Of a DNA stretch of 64,000 nucleotides, positions 1 to 9,166 are shown piece after piece. Source of the stretch: HGM11416 sp034104345 (lineage in GTDB: Bacteria > Bacillota > Clostridia > Christensenellales > Borkfalkiaceae). The notes under the pieces were generated by a model. The model had not been told where the DNA came from. It worked only from the letters and a program-made list of their open reading frames with translations, and did no database searches. Numbering within the stretch: position 1 is the first letter of the stretch; each line of letters opens with the position of its first letter. The position numbers and the translations under genes are program-made. The DNA lies in the NCBI GenBank assembly GCA_034104345.1, contig JAXEDY010000008.1, positions 40,722 to 104,721 on the forward strand, read 5' to 3'.

Positions 1-1561
1 GCTCGTAACAACCGATAGCCGTTCTATGTATAACGTAGGGGCGCGCTTTTTCGCCGCTGACGGCACAATAATTAAGGTCGTAGTCTTTCGCCGCCTGAAA
101 ATCGAGTTGAATACTCGTTAAAATTTCTTCTTTGCCCGAAACGCTTTTTAAAAGCAAATCGAGTTTAGGTCCGAACGGAGCGGCTTCGCCCGTCGCTTCA
201 AAATAATCGAGATTAAGTTCTTCTAAAACCGAACGCATGTCATTTTGCGCGCTTTCCCATGCTTCGTCGTCGCCGAAAAACCCTTTTTTCCCGTAGCCGC
301 GCGTCGATAACCGAAACGCTACGTCATCTAAAAGCCCTAATTTTTTAAGTAAAAACAAATTTAGGTCTAAACAGTTATAAAACTCTTGCCGCGTTTGATC
401 GGGCGTTAAAATTACATGCCCGTCCGAAAGCGTAAACTGCCTTAATTTTATAAGTCCGTGCATTTCGCCGCTGGCTTCGTTGCGGAAAACCGTGCCGGTT
501 TCGCAATATTTTTGCGGCAGATCGCGGTAACTTTTGGGCGATCTTTTATAAATCGAATAGTGAAAGGGGCAAAGCGACGTGCGTAAAAGATACTTTTCGC
601 CGCGGTTTAAGTTCATCGAAAAATATTTGTCGCGTTCTTGCGGCGCGTTTTTATAAAACCCGCTTTTTGCCATAAACGGCGTTTTTGTGGGCAGATAGCC
701 GCGTTTTTCTTCTTCGTCTTCTACAAACCTTGTTAAAACGCGCAGAATTTTAGCGCCCGCTGGCAAAATCACGGGCAAGCCCTGCCCCGCGTTTTCGTCG
801 GTCGCAAAAATTCCGAGTTCTCTGCCGATTTTGTTGTGGTCGCGCTTTTTTGCCTCTTCAACGCTTTTCAGATAGTCGTCGAGTTGACTTTTTTTCGCGA
901 ACGCAAGCCCGTAAATGCGCGTTAACATCTTGTTTTTTTCGTTGCCGCGCCAATATGCTCCCGCAAGCGACGAAAGTTTGAACGCCTTAATGCGCCCGGT
1001 GCTCGGCAAAAGCGGACCGCGGCACATATCGGTGTAGGCACCCTGTTTATAGAAGGAAACGGGCATGTCGGGCGCAAAATCTTCGATTAAAGCGACTTTA
1101 TAACTTTCGTGAAAACCTTTCATAAGTTTTATGGCGTCTTTGTGCGAAAGTTCGAAACGCTCGATGGGCAAATCGCTTTTTATGATTTTCATCATTTCGG
1201 CTTCTAACGTAGACAAATCGGCGCTCGTTATGGGAGTTTTAAAATCGACGTCGTAATAAAAGCCGTGTTCGTTGCTCATGCCGGCAGCCAGATTGCAGGT
1301 GGGAAAAACCGATTTTATAGCCTGCGCAAGAACGTGCGCGCAGGTGTGGCGATATACGTTAAGCCCCTCGGTGCTTTTAACCGTGAAAAACTCGACCTCG
1401 CAGTCTTCGGTTACTTTTCTGTTTATATCCACCGGTTTACCGTTTAATTTTGCGCAAATCGCACTACGCGATAACCCCACGCTTACGTCTTTAGCCACTT
1501 GTTTAAGCGTAACGGCTTCTTCGTAAATTAAATTTTTACCGTCTTTTACGCTGATAACCAT
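1..1561 (-). CDS. thrS: Threonyl-tRNA synthetase (3' end cut by window edge)
   Basis: Charges tRNA-Thr in the cytoplasm. I translated it by hand from the ATG at 1561, which follows an AAGGAAG ribosome site; about 520 codons are present and the C-terminal anticodon-binding domain lies outside the window. Order: N-terminal TGS domain (about 1-62), editing domain with HTCAH (the HxxxH pair) and DMCRG, then the class II catalytic core with YRDLP, FRNEASGEMHGL (motif 2) and IQLDF. The core zinc ligands are kept: Cys in SLCPFH, His in LSDGH and His in VIHRT. Two departures: SLCPFH replaces the usual PMNCPGH, and the editing-site His after CRGP is Leu (CRGPLLP; His186 in E. coli numbering). Lies just downstream of ytxC, as in Bacillus subtilis. 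No T-box leader is seen. Confidence 0.95.
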   Translation of the reverse strand, partial: MVISVKDGKNLIYEEAVTLKQVAKDVSVGLSRSAICAKLNGKPVDINRKVTEDCEVEFFTVKSTEGLNVYRHTCAHVLAQAIKSVFPTCNLAAGMSNEHGFYYDVDFKTPITSADLSTLEAEMMKIIKSDLPIERFELSHKDAIKLMKGFHESYKVALIEDFAPDMPVSFYKQGAYTDMCRGPLLPSTGRIKAFKLSSLAGAYWRGNEKNKMLTRIYGLAFAKKSQLDDYLKSVEEAKKRDHNKIGRELGIFATDENAGQGLPVILPAGAKILRVLTRFVEDEEEKRGYLPTKTPFMAKSGFYKNAPQERDKYFSMNLNRGEKYLLRTSLCPFHYSIYKRSPKSYRDLPQKYCETGTVFRNEASGEMHGLIKLRQFTLSDGHVILTPDQTRQEFYNCLDLNLFLLKKLGLLDDVAFRLSTRGYGKKGFFGDDEAWESAQNDMRSVLEELNLDYFEATGEAAPFGPKLDLLLKSVSGKEEILTSIQLDFQAAKDYDLNYCAVSGEKARPYVIHRTAIGCYE

Positions 1562-1620
1562 TTTTTTCACTTCCTTAAAATTCTGCCGTTTGCCCGTAAA
1601 TAAAATCGAATTATTATTAT

Positions 1621-1648
1621 ATTATACACCAACGCGCGATTTTTTCAA
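1621..1648 (-). promoter_or_regulatory. Sigma-A promoter of thrS
   Basis: On the minus strand TTGAAA (1643-1648), a 16-base spacer and TATAAT (1621-1626), preceded by TG. Transcription would start near 1614, giving a leader of about 50 bases, too short for a T-box. Confidence 0.75.
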
Positions 1649-1785
1649 AGCGATAACTTAATAAAAAAGGCAAAATTTAAAAAATATCCGTAAAAAACGA
1701 CTGAAAAACGTGAAAAGTATGCCTTTTTGTAATAAAATGCAAACTTTTCGGCTATAAAACATATGCCCGCTTTTTTAATTTGCGG

Positions 1786-2508
1786 TTATACAAAATAAAC
1801 CTTGTCGCCGAAATATTCTTTTAAAAGTTTTTCTTCATCGGCCTTGGGGCGGGTTTTTACTTCAACTTCGCCCGCTCCCGACAAAATCGCTTCTTTAACC
1901 ACTTCTCCGCCGCATTTGCCGCCCGCCAAGTCGCTTCGTTTAAGCCGGTTAAAGCGCTTGTCGTAAACCTTTTCACCGTCGATTATAACTCGTTTTCCGC
2001 GTTTTTCGCACAAAAGATATGATATAAAATCGCCCAGTTCGCGGCGTGAAAAATATGCGGGAACGTATTCGGCTACTTCGCTCCACTTGTTTTTCAAAGG
2101 AGCAAGCCTGAAATTGAAAAAACCGTCTATGGCAAACTGAAACTCGCCGCCAAAATCGCAAAGGCCCATTCGGGCGCGGGCGTAACGTTTGTCGTCGTCG
2201 TAATCGGCTGCTATAAGCGAAGCGATTAAAAGTTCTTTATCCTTTTCGTTAAGCCCGTCGGTTTTTAGTTTCTGCATAAAAAAATCGTATTTATAGCCGA
2301 TAACCAGCACGTCGCACAGTTTATCAAAAAGTTCTTCGGTTGCGGGGCGCAGAATATCGGCGGGTGCCGATAAATAAATCCCCACGCGATGCCTATCCGC
2401 CACCAGCCTGCTTTTTTCGGGCTTGAAAAACAATTCGGACAGATTTTCACGGATATACATTACATTTTTATTGTTATCGTAACAATCCGAAACGTAAAAA
2501 ACACTCAT
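1786..2508 (-). CDS. ytxC: YtxC-like sporulation-associated protein
   Basis: A 240-residue cytoplasmic protein of unknown biochemical role. It carries the pattern of the YtxC family in its middle part (around residues 125-180): IDGFFNFRL, then a segment ending in a long helix with YLLCEKRGKR. The position supports the call: in Bacillus subtilis ytxC also lies directly next to thrS. It starts 11 bases after the stop of the P-type ATPase gene, so the two are probably co-transcribed; thrS then has its own promoter. The family is known only as sporulation-associated; the homology here is judged by eye. Confidence 0.7.
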   Translation of the reverse strand: MSVFYVSDCYDNNKNVMYIRENLSELFFKPEKSRLVADRHRVGIYLSAPADILRPATEELFDKLCDVLVIGYKYDFFMQKLKTDGLNEKDKELLIASLIAADYDDDKRYARARMGLCDFGGEFQFAIDGFFNFRLAPLKNKWSEVAEYVPAYFSRRELGDFISYLLCEKRGKRVIIDGEKVYDKRFNRLKRSDLAGGKCGGEVVKEAILSGAGEVEVKTRPKADEEKLLKEYFGDKVYFV

Positions 2509-2519
2509 ACGAAAATAGT

Positions 2520-5231
2520 TTAAGCAAACTTTCTCCTTTTAGTTATTTTTTTTGAATTTTTAAGTTTAATAAGTCGATAAACGGCTTTATACGCTTCGGA
2601 AAGCAGAATAATGCTTAAACAAACGCAAAATACCCTTATCCAGAGTGAAAAACCTAACGGACTTGTACCGAACATGGCGCAACCAAAATCGGTTATTAAA
2701 ATTTGCCCTACCGCCGAAATCAAAAACAAAACGCTGAAAAGCTTGTTTTTGCCTATCGCTTTTATCACGCTTGCGCTGCCCGTTTCACGTGAGTTTACGG
2801 CGTTGAATAGTTGAAAAAACACGAACAGCGAAAAAATCGCGCTGTTTTTCTGTAGTTCGCCCGCGCCTAAAAAGTTGTAAAGCCGCTGAAAAATTATAAT
2901 AAGCACGATAAACGCCGCGTGAAAAATTATCCGCGCGAAATTGCGCTTTGTAACTATCGCGTCGGTGCGTTTTACGGGTTTATCGAACATAACGCTTTCG
3001 TCGCTTCTACGCTCTAATCCCAGAGACAAAGCAAGCGGTCCGTCCATTATAACGTTTATCCAAAGCAGTTGAAGCGCAGTAAACGGCGACTGAAAACCGA
3101 GCAGCAAAAACGCGATTATAAGTGCCACGGCTGAAAAGTTTACCGTTAGCTGAAACATTAAAAACCGTTGAAAATTGCGGTAAATGTTGCGCCCGAACGC
3201 TACTGCCTTTACTATTACGGCAAACGAATCGTCGATTAAAATAATATCCGACGCTTCTTTGGTTATTTCGCTGCCCGCGCCCATCGCAATGCCGATGTCG
3301 GCGTTTTTTACGGCGGGCGCGTCGTTCACCCCGTCGCCCGTAACGGCAACCACTTCGCCCATTTCCTTTAAAAGTTTAACCACTCGAAGTTTAGTTTCGG
3401 GCGTGGATCGCGCTATTACCGTAAGCGACGGCAGGGCGCGTTTTAAACTTTCGTCGCTTAATTTTTCGATTTCGGTGCCGATCGCCGCATTTTCGGCAGA
3501 GTGCGGAAGCCCTATTTTTTTAGCCACGGCAAGCGCGGTTTCGAGATTATCTCCCGTAAGCATTTTTACTTCGATTCCCGCCGATTTACACTCGTTTACG
3601 GCGGCGTAAACTTCGTCGCGCACCGCGTCGGTTATGCAGCAAAACCCGTCGAAAACATAGCCGCTTGCATCGCTTTTATCGTTTTTTTCGGCTTTGCCGA
3701 ATGCGGCGTATTTATCGTTTTTATCGTTTAAATCGCCGATTTTTACGGTTTTGTGCGCGAATGCGATAACCCTTTCGGCAAGCCGCGCATAGTTTTCGGC
3801 GGCAAGCGTAATCTTAATTTTTTCGCTTTTCGGCATATCGCATTTTTCTAAAACCTTTTCTATTCCGCCTTTTAAATAATAAACGATTTCGCTGCCTTTT
3901 TCTTTTACCGCCGTAATCATAAATTTGTTTTTCGAGTTAAACGGGATTTTATGAACTATTTCGGCGGTTTTTCTGATCCGTTTATAGTCGTAATTTTTGT
4001 TTATCGCCCACAAAAGCGCCTGTTCGGTGTAACTGCCCACTCCGCTTTTTTTACTCTTTTCAAGATAGATTTCGGCGGTTGAATTTACGGCGGCGTTAAG
4101 CGCTATGTTTTTGTGCGACTCGTCGCCGATTTTTAAATTTTGCGGCAAAACTTCGGCGCCGTTTATATAAAAGCGTTCGGCTTGCATTTTTCCGAGAGTT
4201 AAAGTACCGGTTTTATCCGAACAAATTACGCTTACGCACCCCACCGTTTCGGCGGCTATAAGTTTTTTTATTATCGCGTTCGATTTTGCAAGTTTAACCA
4301 CGCTTAACGCAAGCGAAATCGCAACCGTCGTGGGCAGCCCTTCGGGAACGGCGGCTACTATTAAAACTATGCCGTCGATAAACGCGTCTTTAACGCCCGT
4401 AAACGTAATTCCGCCCGTAAGCGAAAGCCTTATCAGGGTAAGAACGAACACCACCGCGGCGGATATTGCGCCGAAAATCGACACGTTTTTGCCAAGTTTG
4501 TTAAGTTTTTGATTGAGCGGCGCCGATATGTTGTTTTTTTGGTTTAAATCTCCCGCTATTTTACCGATTTGCGCGTTGTCGCCTACGGCAAGCACTGTCA
4601 TTTTTGCCGTTCCCGAACGAACGTAAGTGCCCGACCACAGCATATTGCTTTCGGTTATTTCACCCGCGACGTATTTGTGCTTTTTTACCGCGCGCGATTC
4701 GCCCGTTAAAACGCTTTCTTCGGCGGTTAAGTCGGCGCACTCGGTAATAACTCCGTCGGCGGTTACTTTATCGCCGGATTCGAGCAGAACGCAGTCGCCC
4801 ACGCAAAGTTCGCTGTAATTTATAATTTTCGTTTCGCCGCCGCGAATAACGTTTACGGCAAGATTTTTACTGAATTTTTCAAGCATTTCGAACGCTTTTT
4901 CCGACTTGCTTTCCATAACCGCCGTAAGCGTTGCCGAAATTAAAATTGCTGCGAAAATGCCCGCGCTTTCATAAAAATCACCCGCTTTACCCGAAAGAAC
5001 GTTGCCTACGTTTACGCCGAGCGTTATTATTAAGGCGAATTCTAAAATCAAAGTCATCGGTTCGCAAAGCGACTTTAAAAGCCTTGTTAAAAACGTGGGC
5101 TTTTTCGCTTTCGAAAGCACGTTTGCACCGTATTTTGCTCTGCTTTTTTTAACGTTTTCGCCTGTAAGTCCTCCTATCGGATCATACACCGCGTTGTATA
5201 TTTCGTTATAAGTTTTAAGCGATTTTTGCAC
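2520..5231 (-). CDS. P-type (P2) calcium/cation-transporting ATPase
   Basis: An ATP-driven membrane cation pump, most likely exporting Ca2+. At 903 residues it has the usual length of P2 ATPases. In order: an N-terminal cytoplasmic segment with the cation-ATPase start GLTGENVKKSRAKYG; paired membrane helices; the actuator domain with LTGES; helix M4 with AAVPEGLPTT; the phosphorylation motif SDKTGTLT; the nucleotide domain; the hinge TGDGVNDAP; and six C-terminal helices. In M6, LLWINVIMDG supplies the Asn and Asp of the single calcium site typical of PMCA/LMCA-like pumps. The start is a GTG at 5231; a GGAG lies 14 bases upstream, further than ideal. Followed directly by ytxC. The ion is inferred, since Mn2+ is also handled by some relatives. 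Confidence 0.9.
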   Translation of the reverse strand: MQKSLKTYNEIYNAVYDPIGGLTGENVKKSRAKYGANVLSKAKKPTFLTRLLKSLCEPMTLILEFALIITLGVNVGNVLSGKAGDFYESAGIFAAILISATLTAVMESKSEKAFEMLEKFSKNLAVNVIRGGETKIINYSELCVGDCVLLESGDKVTADGVITECADLTAEESVLTGESRAVKKHKYVAGEITESNMLWSGTYVRSGTAKMTVLAVGDNAQIGKIAGDLNQKNNISAPLNQKLNKLGKNVSIFGAISAAVVFVLTLIRLSLTGGITFTGVKDAFIDGIVLIVAAVPEGLPTTVAISLALSVVKLAKSNAIIKKLIAAETVGCVSVICSDKTGTLTLGKMQAERFYINGAEVLPQNLKIGDESHKNIALNAAVNSTAEIYLEKSKKSGVGSYTEQALLWAINKNYDYKRIRKTAEIVHKIPFNSKNKFMITAVKEKGSEIVYYLKGGIEKVLEKCDMPKSEKIKITLAAENYARLAERVIAFAHKTVKIGDLNDKNDKYAAFGKAEKNDKSDASGYVFDGFCCITDAVRDEVYAAVNECKSAGIEVKMLTGDNLETALAVAKKIGLPHSAENAAIGTEIEKLSDESLKRALPSLTVIARSTPETKLRVVKLLKEMGEVVAVTGDGVNDAPAVKNADIGIAMGAGSEITKEASDIILIDDSFAVIVKAVAFGRNIYRNFQRFLMFQLTVNFSAVALIIAFLLLGFQSPFTALQLLWINVIMDGPLALSLGLERRSDESVMFDKPVKRTDAIVTKRNFARIIFHAAFIVLIIIFQRLYNFLGAGELQKNSAIFSLFVFFQLFNAVNSRETGSASVIKAIGKNKLFSVLFLISAVGQILITDFGCAMFGTSPLGFSLWIRVFCVCLSIILLSEAYKAVYRLIKLKNSKKITKRRKFA

Positions 5232-5301
5232 TTTTTCAGTTTTATCTCCGTTCGTTCCGTATAATATATGAAAACCAAGCCGATATTATTTGTTTAAACA
5301 G

Positions 5302-5330
5302 TTTACTTTTTAAAAAAAGCATGCTATAAT
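5302..5330 (+). promoter_or_regulatory. Sigma-A promoter of the phosphoribosyltransferase gene
   Basis: TTTACT (5302-5307), 17-base spacer, TATAAT (5325-5330) with an extended TGC in front. The leader is about 95 bases and contains a short hairpin GTGCC-AAAC-GGCAC near 5345-5358. Confidence 0.75.
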
Positions 5331-5431
5331 TTTTGTTGGATTGGTGCCAAACGGCACGAATTTTGCGCTTTTTAATCGCTTCGGGCTTATTTTTTGTTTG
5401 CCCGCGCGTTTAAAACGTTATGGAGTTTTTT

Positions 5432-5980
5432 ATGGATAAAGAATACGTAGTTAACATCGCGGGCGAAAACGTAAGTTTGCCCATTATCGAAATCGCGCCC
5501 AAATTCGGCATCGCTTTTTTTAACCTGCACGGAAATCAGAAACTCACCGAACATTGCGGCAAAGCACTTGCAAAATACGTTGCCGATTGCGACGTGTTAA
5601 TTACAGCCGAATCGAAAGGTTTACAACTTACTCACGTCGTTGCGCGCGAAGTCGGGCACGATTTTTACGCCGTTGTAAGAAAATCGAAAAAACTTTATAT
5701 GAAAGACGGGCTTGACGTAGTTATCGATTCGTCTATCACCACCGGCACCGAACAGCATTATTACCTTTCAAAACACGACATGGACCTTATTAAAGGCAAA
5801 AAAGTAGGCATTGTCGACGACGTCGTTTCTTCGGGCGCTTCGCTTAAAGGGCTTGAAAAAATAGTCGAACTTGCGGGCGGAACCGTTAATAAAAAGGTTT
5901 TCGTTTTAGCCGAAGACAAAGCAGCCGACCGCACCGACGTTATTTATCTTGCCAAAATCCCCGTTTTTAACGAAAACTGA
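5432..5980 (+). CDS. Adenine-phosphoribosyltransferase-like enzyme
   Basis: A 182-residue purine-salvage type I phosphoribosyltransferase: transfers a phosphoribosyl group from PRPP to a base, probably adenine. The PRPP-binding motif is VGIVDDVVSSGAS (residues about 124-136), and an upstream loop AESKGLQL corresponds to the EARGF segment of adenine enzymes but is diverged, so the base specificity is not certain. An earlier in-frame ATG exists at 5420, but GGAG at 5422-5425 lies six bases before the ATG at 5432, so the later start is chosen. A lone plus-strand gene with its own promoter and terminator. Confidence 0.75.
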   Translation: MDKEYVVNIAGENVSLPIIEIAPKFGIAFFNLHGNQKLTEHCGKALAKYVADCDVLITAESKGLQLTHVVAREVGHDFYAVVRKSKKLYMKDGLDVVIDSSITTGTEQHYYLSKHDMDLIKGKKVGIVDDVVSSGASLKGLEKIVELAGGTVNKKVFVLAEDKAADRTDVIYLAKIPVFNEN

Positions 5981-6067
5981 TTTTTATAAGAATTTTGCGG
6001 CTTTTTGAACTTTCATTCAGCCTCTTTTTACCCTTTTTAGTAGGTAACCCCTTATAATAAAAACCGA

Positions 6068-6095
6068 CGGAGTAAATTTTACTTCGCCTTTTTTT
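6068..6095 (+). terminator. Rho-independent terminator after the phosphoribosyltransferase gene
   Basis: A nine-base stem CGGAGTAAA / TTTTACTTCG (one G-T pair) followed by CC and seven T on the plus strand. Confidence 0.6.
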
Positions 6096-6134
6096 AGATA
6101 AATCAATTAAATGATTTATAAAAATTTAAAACAC

Positions 6135-6162
6135 AAAAAAGGCTTGCCTTATTCGGCAAGCC
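6135..6162 (-). terminator. Terminator of the ispH-rpsA gene
   Basis: A perfect eight-base stem GGCTTGCC / GGCAAGCC (6141-6148 and 6155-6162) with a six-base loop, followed on the minus strand by six T. It lies just after the fused gene. Confidence 0.85.
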
Positions 6163-6184
6163 TTTAAACTTAATTTAAGTTAAA

Positions 6185-8371
6185 TTATTTGTTGTTGTCG
6201 GCAAGAAGTTCTGCGATAGAAACGCCGCCGTCGGAATTATCTTTCCATTCCCTTACTTCGCCGTCGTCGCCTTCAACGCGGGGTTTGCGAGCCTTGCGGG
6301 GTTTATCTTCGCCTTCTTCACCGTCGGCAACTCTTTCTTTTCTGGGAGCCTTAGCCGCATTTTCGGGAGCGGGAGTCATGGCTTTTATGGAAAGAGTGAT
6401 TTTTTCTTTTTCGTGGTCGATAGCGATAATCTTCGCTTCGACTTCTTCGCCTACTTTAAGAGCCGAGGTGGGATTTTCAAGCCATTCGTGCGAGATTTGC
6501 GAAACGTGAACCAAACCGTCGATTCCTTTTTCGATTTCGACGAACGCGCCGAACGGAACTATGCGAACGACTTTACCTTTGATAACGTCGCCGACCATAT
6601 ATTTGCCGGGAACGAGATCCCAAGGTCTGGTTTGAAGTTGTTTATATCCGAGCGAAACCTTTTTGGTTTCTTTATCGCATTTTAATACCTTGAATTCGTA
6701 TTCTTTGCCGATTTCAAGAACGTCGGCGGGAGCATTGCAACCCGTCCACGAAAGGTCTGAAATATGAGCAAGGCAGTCGATTCCGTTTACGTCGACGAAC
6801 GCGCCGAACGAAGCGAAACGAACTACGGTGCCTTTGATAATGTCGCCAACCGAAACGGCGCCGAAAAATTCTTCTTCTTTAGCGGCACGTTCTGCATCGC
6901 GCGCTGCCTTTTCGGCTTCTAAAATAACGCGCTGCGAAGCAACGATTTGTTTACGTCTGCCGCTTTCAACCTTTTCGGCTTTAAGGCGTAAGGTTTTTCC
7001 GACGTATTTATCGAGTTCTTTAACGAAACCGATGCGGATTTGCGACGAAGGAATAAATACTTCGTAGCCGGCATAATGACCGATAAGACCACCCTTGTTG
7101 AATCCGTCGACGACAACCGAAAATTCTTTTTGTCCGTCGGCGATTTCTTTAACCGCGGCGGCTTCTTCAATGTCGCGTTTAATGGCTTTTTCGGAAAGCT
7201 GAACGGGGTTAAGCCCTATTATTTTAACTTCGATTTCTTCGCCAACCTTAGCGCTGTAAGCCGCTTTGTCGTAAGTTTCGCAATCAATTTCTTCTTTGGG
7301 GAGAAGGATTTCTTTTTTGGTGTTGCTGATATAAACTGCAAGCCCTTCGTCTGTTGCCGAAGATATGGTTGCGGTTATTTTTTGACCCTTTTTGAACTTG
7401 GTCTGCTTTTCGTCCATTTTAGCGACGGCTTCTTCCATTTCGCTCATGGGCTTAACCGCTTCTTTTACGGGTTCGGCTTTTTGTTCTGCTACTGCTTCGG
7501 TAGCTGCTTCGTTGACTTCGGCTTCGTTTACTTTTACCGCTTCGGTGCTATTTTCCATACTAAGAAAAACCTCCCGGGATCTATCGATCGGCGTCGATGC
7601 GCCGGTTACGATTCCCACCTTTTTAAATGATACTAAATTTTCTTGCGCTAAGATTTCGGCGCTTTCGACCCAAATTACGTTTTTGCAGCGTTTTCGGCAA
7701 ATTTCAAACAGTTTGAGCGTATTACTGCTTCGTTTACTGCCAATTACAACCATACAATCGCAAGTTTCGGCCAATCGTTCCGTCTCTTCTTGTCGCTCTT
7801 TAGTAGTATAACAAATTGTATCGAAAACTTCAACTGTTTTAAAGCGGTTTTTCGGAAATTTTTGCAAAAAACGCTCGAATTTTTCGTTAGAAAAGGTCGT
7901 TTGAGCCACTATGCACGCATTTTCTTCCCGAATATCGCTTAAATCGCAGGTTTCGCCGTCGCTTATCAGCGCTTTAAAACCGCACCAACCGTTTATTCCT
8001 ATAACTTCGGGGTGATTTTTTTCGCCCACGATTATTATTTTATAACCCTTTTCGGCGTATTCGCTTACGATTTTTTGCGTGCGTTTAACGAACGGACAGG
8101 TGCAATCGATAACCTCTATGCCCTTTTCGTCGAAATAATCGAAAACTTTTTTCGGCTCGCCGTGCGAACGGATTAAAACTTTGCCGCCTTTCACTTCTTC
8201 GGGCGAATAAACAACCGTGCTGCCGAGATTTTTGATTTTATTCATCACTCTTTCGTTATGAATAAGGTCGCCGAGTATATAAACTCCCTTTCCGCTTATT
8301 TTTTCGGCTGTTTCGACCGCGCGCGACACGCCTTTGCAAAAACCGCCGTGCTTACTTATTATTATCCGCAT
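6185..8371 (-). CDS. ispH: IspH fused to S1 RNA-binding domains (HMBPP reductase / ribosomal protein S1)
   Basis: A 728-residue two-part protein. Residues 1-280 are IspH (LytB), the iron-sulfur reductase that makes IPP and DMAPP in the last step of the MEP isoprenoid pathway; the three cluster cysteines are visible at Cys12, Cys92 and Cys187, with SHGEP and the NTLKLFEIC region. An acidic linker (about 285-325) leads to four S1 domains (about 328-400, 412-485, 505-577, 592-665); the last two are the best conserved, each with FGAFV and HIS/HVS. A charged tail (KAPRKE, RKARKP) follows. This fusion is known in Clostridia. First gene after plsC, which it overlaps by 20 bases, so translation is probably coupled. 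The S1 half probably binds mRNA on the ribosome, but it is shorter than six-domain E. coli S1. Confidence 0.93.
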   Translation of the reverse strand: MRIIISKHGGFCKGVSRAVETAEKISGKGVYILGDLIHNERVMNKIKNLGSTVVYSPEEVKGGKVLIRSHGEPKKVFDYFDEKGIEVIDCTCPFVKRTQKIVSEYAEKGYKIIIVGEKNHPEVIGINGWCGFKALISDGETCDLSDIREENACIVAQTTFSNEKFERFLQKFPKNRFKTVEVFDTICYTTKERQEETERLAETCDCMVVIGSKRSSNTLKLFEICRKRCKNVIWVESAEILAQENLVSFKKVGIVTGASTPIDRSREVFLSMENSTEAVKVNEAEVNEAATEAVAEQKAEPVKEAVKPMSEMEEAVAKMDEKQTKFKKGQKITATISSATDEGLAVYISNTKKEILLPKEEIDCETYDKAAYSAKVGEEIEVKIIGLNPVQLSEKAIKRDIEEAAAVKEIADGQKEFSVVVDGFNKGGLIGHYAGYEVFIPSSQIRIGFVKELDKYVGKTLRLKAEKVESGRRKQIVASQRVILEAEKAARDAERAAKEEEFFGAVSVGDIIKGTVVRFASFGAFVDVNGIDCLAHISDLSWTGCNAPADVLEIGKEYEFKVLKCDKETKKVSLGYKQLQTRPWDLVPGKYMVGDVIKGKVVRIVPFGAFVEIEKGIDGLVHVSQISHEWLENPTSALKVGEEVEAKIIAIDHEKEKITLSIKAMTPAPENAAKAPRKERVADGEEGEDKPRKARKPRVEGDDGEVREWKDNSDGGVSIAELLADNNK

Positions 8372-9050
8372 GGTTTTCGCCTTGTTTATCGTTTTTGCAG
8401 TTTTTCGCTTTTTTGTTTTTTTTGCCGCGTTTTTTATCTTTTTCGGCTTTTAAAATTTCAAAAAAAGTTTTTTGCGCGTTTTGCATTTCGAAAAACATTT
8501 TTCGCGTTAGTTTTTCGTTTAAATCGGCGTCGGACTTTTTATCGTAAAAATCGGAAAAATCGAACGTTTTTCCGACGTAAACGCGCGTTTTTTTAAATAT
8601 TTTTGGTTTTTTTTCGATAATTACGGGCTGAATCTGCGATTTACTTCTGAACGCAAAAACTCCCGCCCCGCCGTGAAACGGCATTAATTCGGTGCCGTTT
8701 TTGTTGCGTGTTCCTTCGGGAAAAACGCATAATCTTCCGCCCTTTTTCAAAACGGTAAGGCATTTTTTAGCGCTTTCCATATCCACATGATCGCGGTCTA
8801 CGGGGATACCGCCCATTTTATCGAAAAACCATGAGCGGAATTTTTTGTTATACCACTCTTTTTTTGCGAGAAAATAGGTTTTGTTTTTATAAATCAAAGC
8901 GACTATCGGAACGTCGATCGTGCTTAAATGGTTGCAGATTACGACCGTGTTTCCGTCGTTTACTATATTTTCTTTTCCGTAGACTTTAAACGGGTAAAAT
9001 ATGCGCATCCACAGCCACCCTATGGGGCGCAAAAACGAATATATGCTCAA
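8352..9050 (-). CDS. plsC: 1-acyl-sn-glycerol-3-phosphate acyltransferase
   Basis: A 232-residue membrane-associated enzyme that acylates lysophosphatidate to phosphatidate in phospholipid synthesis. The family's HX4D motif is NHLSTID (about residue 40) and the second motif is FPEGTRNKNG (about residue 110). A very basic, Lys-rich tail follows residue 195. The start is a TTG at 9050 with AGGAG eight bases upstream; no ATG fits. The 3' end overlaps the ispH start. The order plsC next to ispH-rpsA and cmk is common in Clostridia. Confidence 0.9.
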   Translation of the reverse strand: MSIYSFLRPIGWLWMRIFYPFKVYGKENIVNDGNTVVICNHLSTIDVPIVALIYKNKTYFLAKKEWYNKKFRSWFFDKMGGIPVDRDHVDMESAKKCLTVLKKGGRLCVFPEGTRNKNGTELMPFHGGAGVFAFRSKSQIQPVIIEKKPKIFKKTRVYVGKTFDFSDFYDKKSDADLNEKLTRKMFFEMQNAQKTFFEILKAEKDKKRGKKNKKAKNCKNDKQGENHADNNK

Positions 9051-9166
9051 TATTTTCGCTCCTGAATTGTTGTTTTTTAAGTTTTTGCGTTGATTTTTTC
9101 GTTATTTCCGCAAGTTTTTCGCCGTAGCAAACTCGGCCTGATTATAAATATTCTTAATTATAAATA

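Noticed and set aside
1562..1785. T-box leader for thrS
   Set aside because: The promoter at 1621-1648 leaves only about 50 bases of leader and no specifier hairpin is visible.
7040..7630. 196-codon plus-strand frame rich in Phe and Gly
   Set aside because: Mirror of the ispH-S1 gene, whose motifs are certain; no ribosome site.
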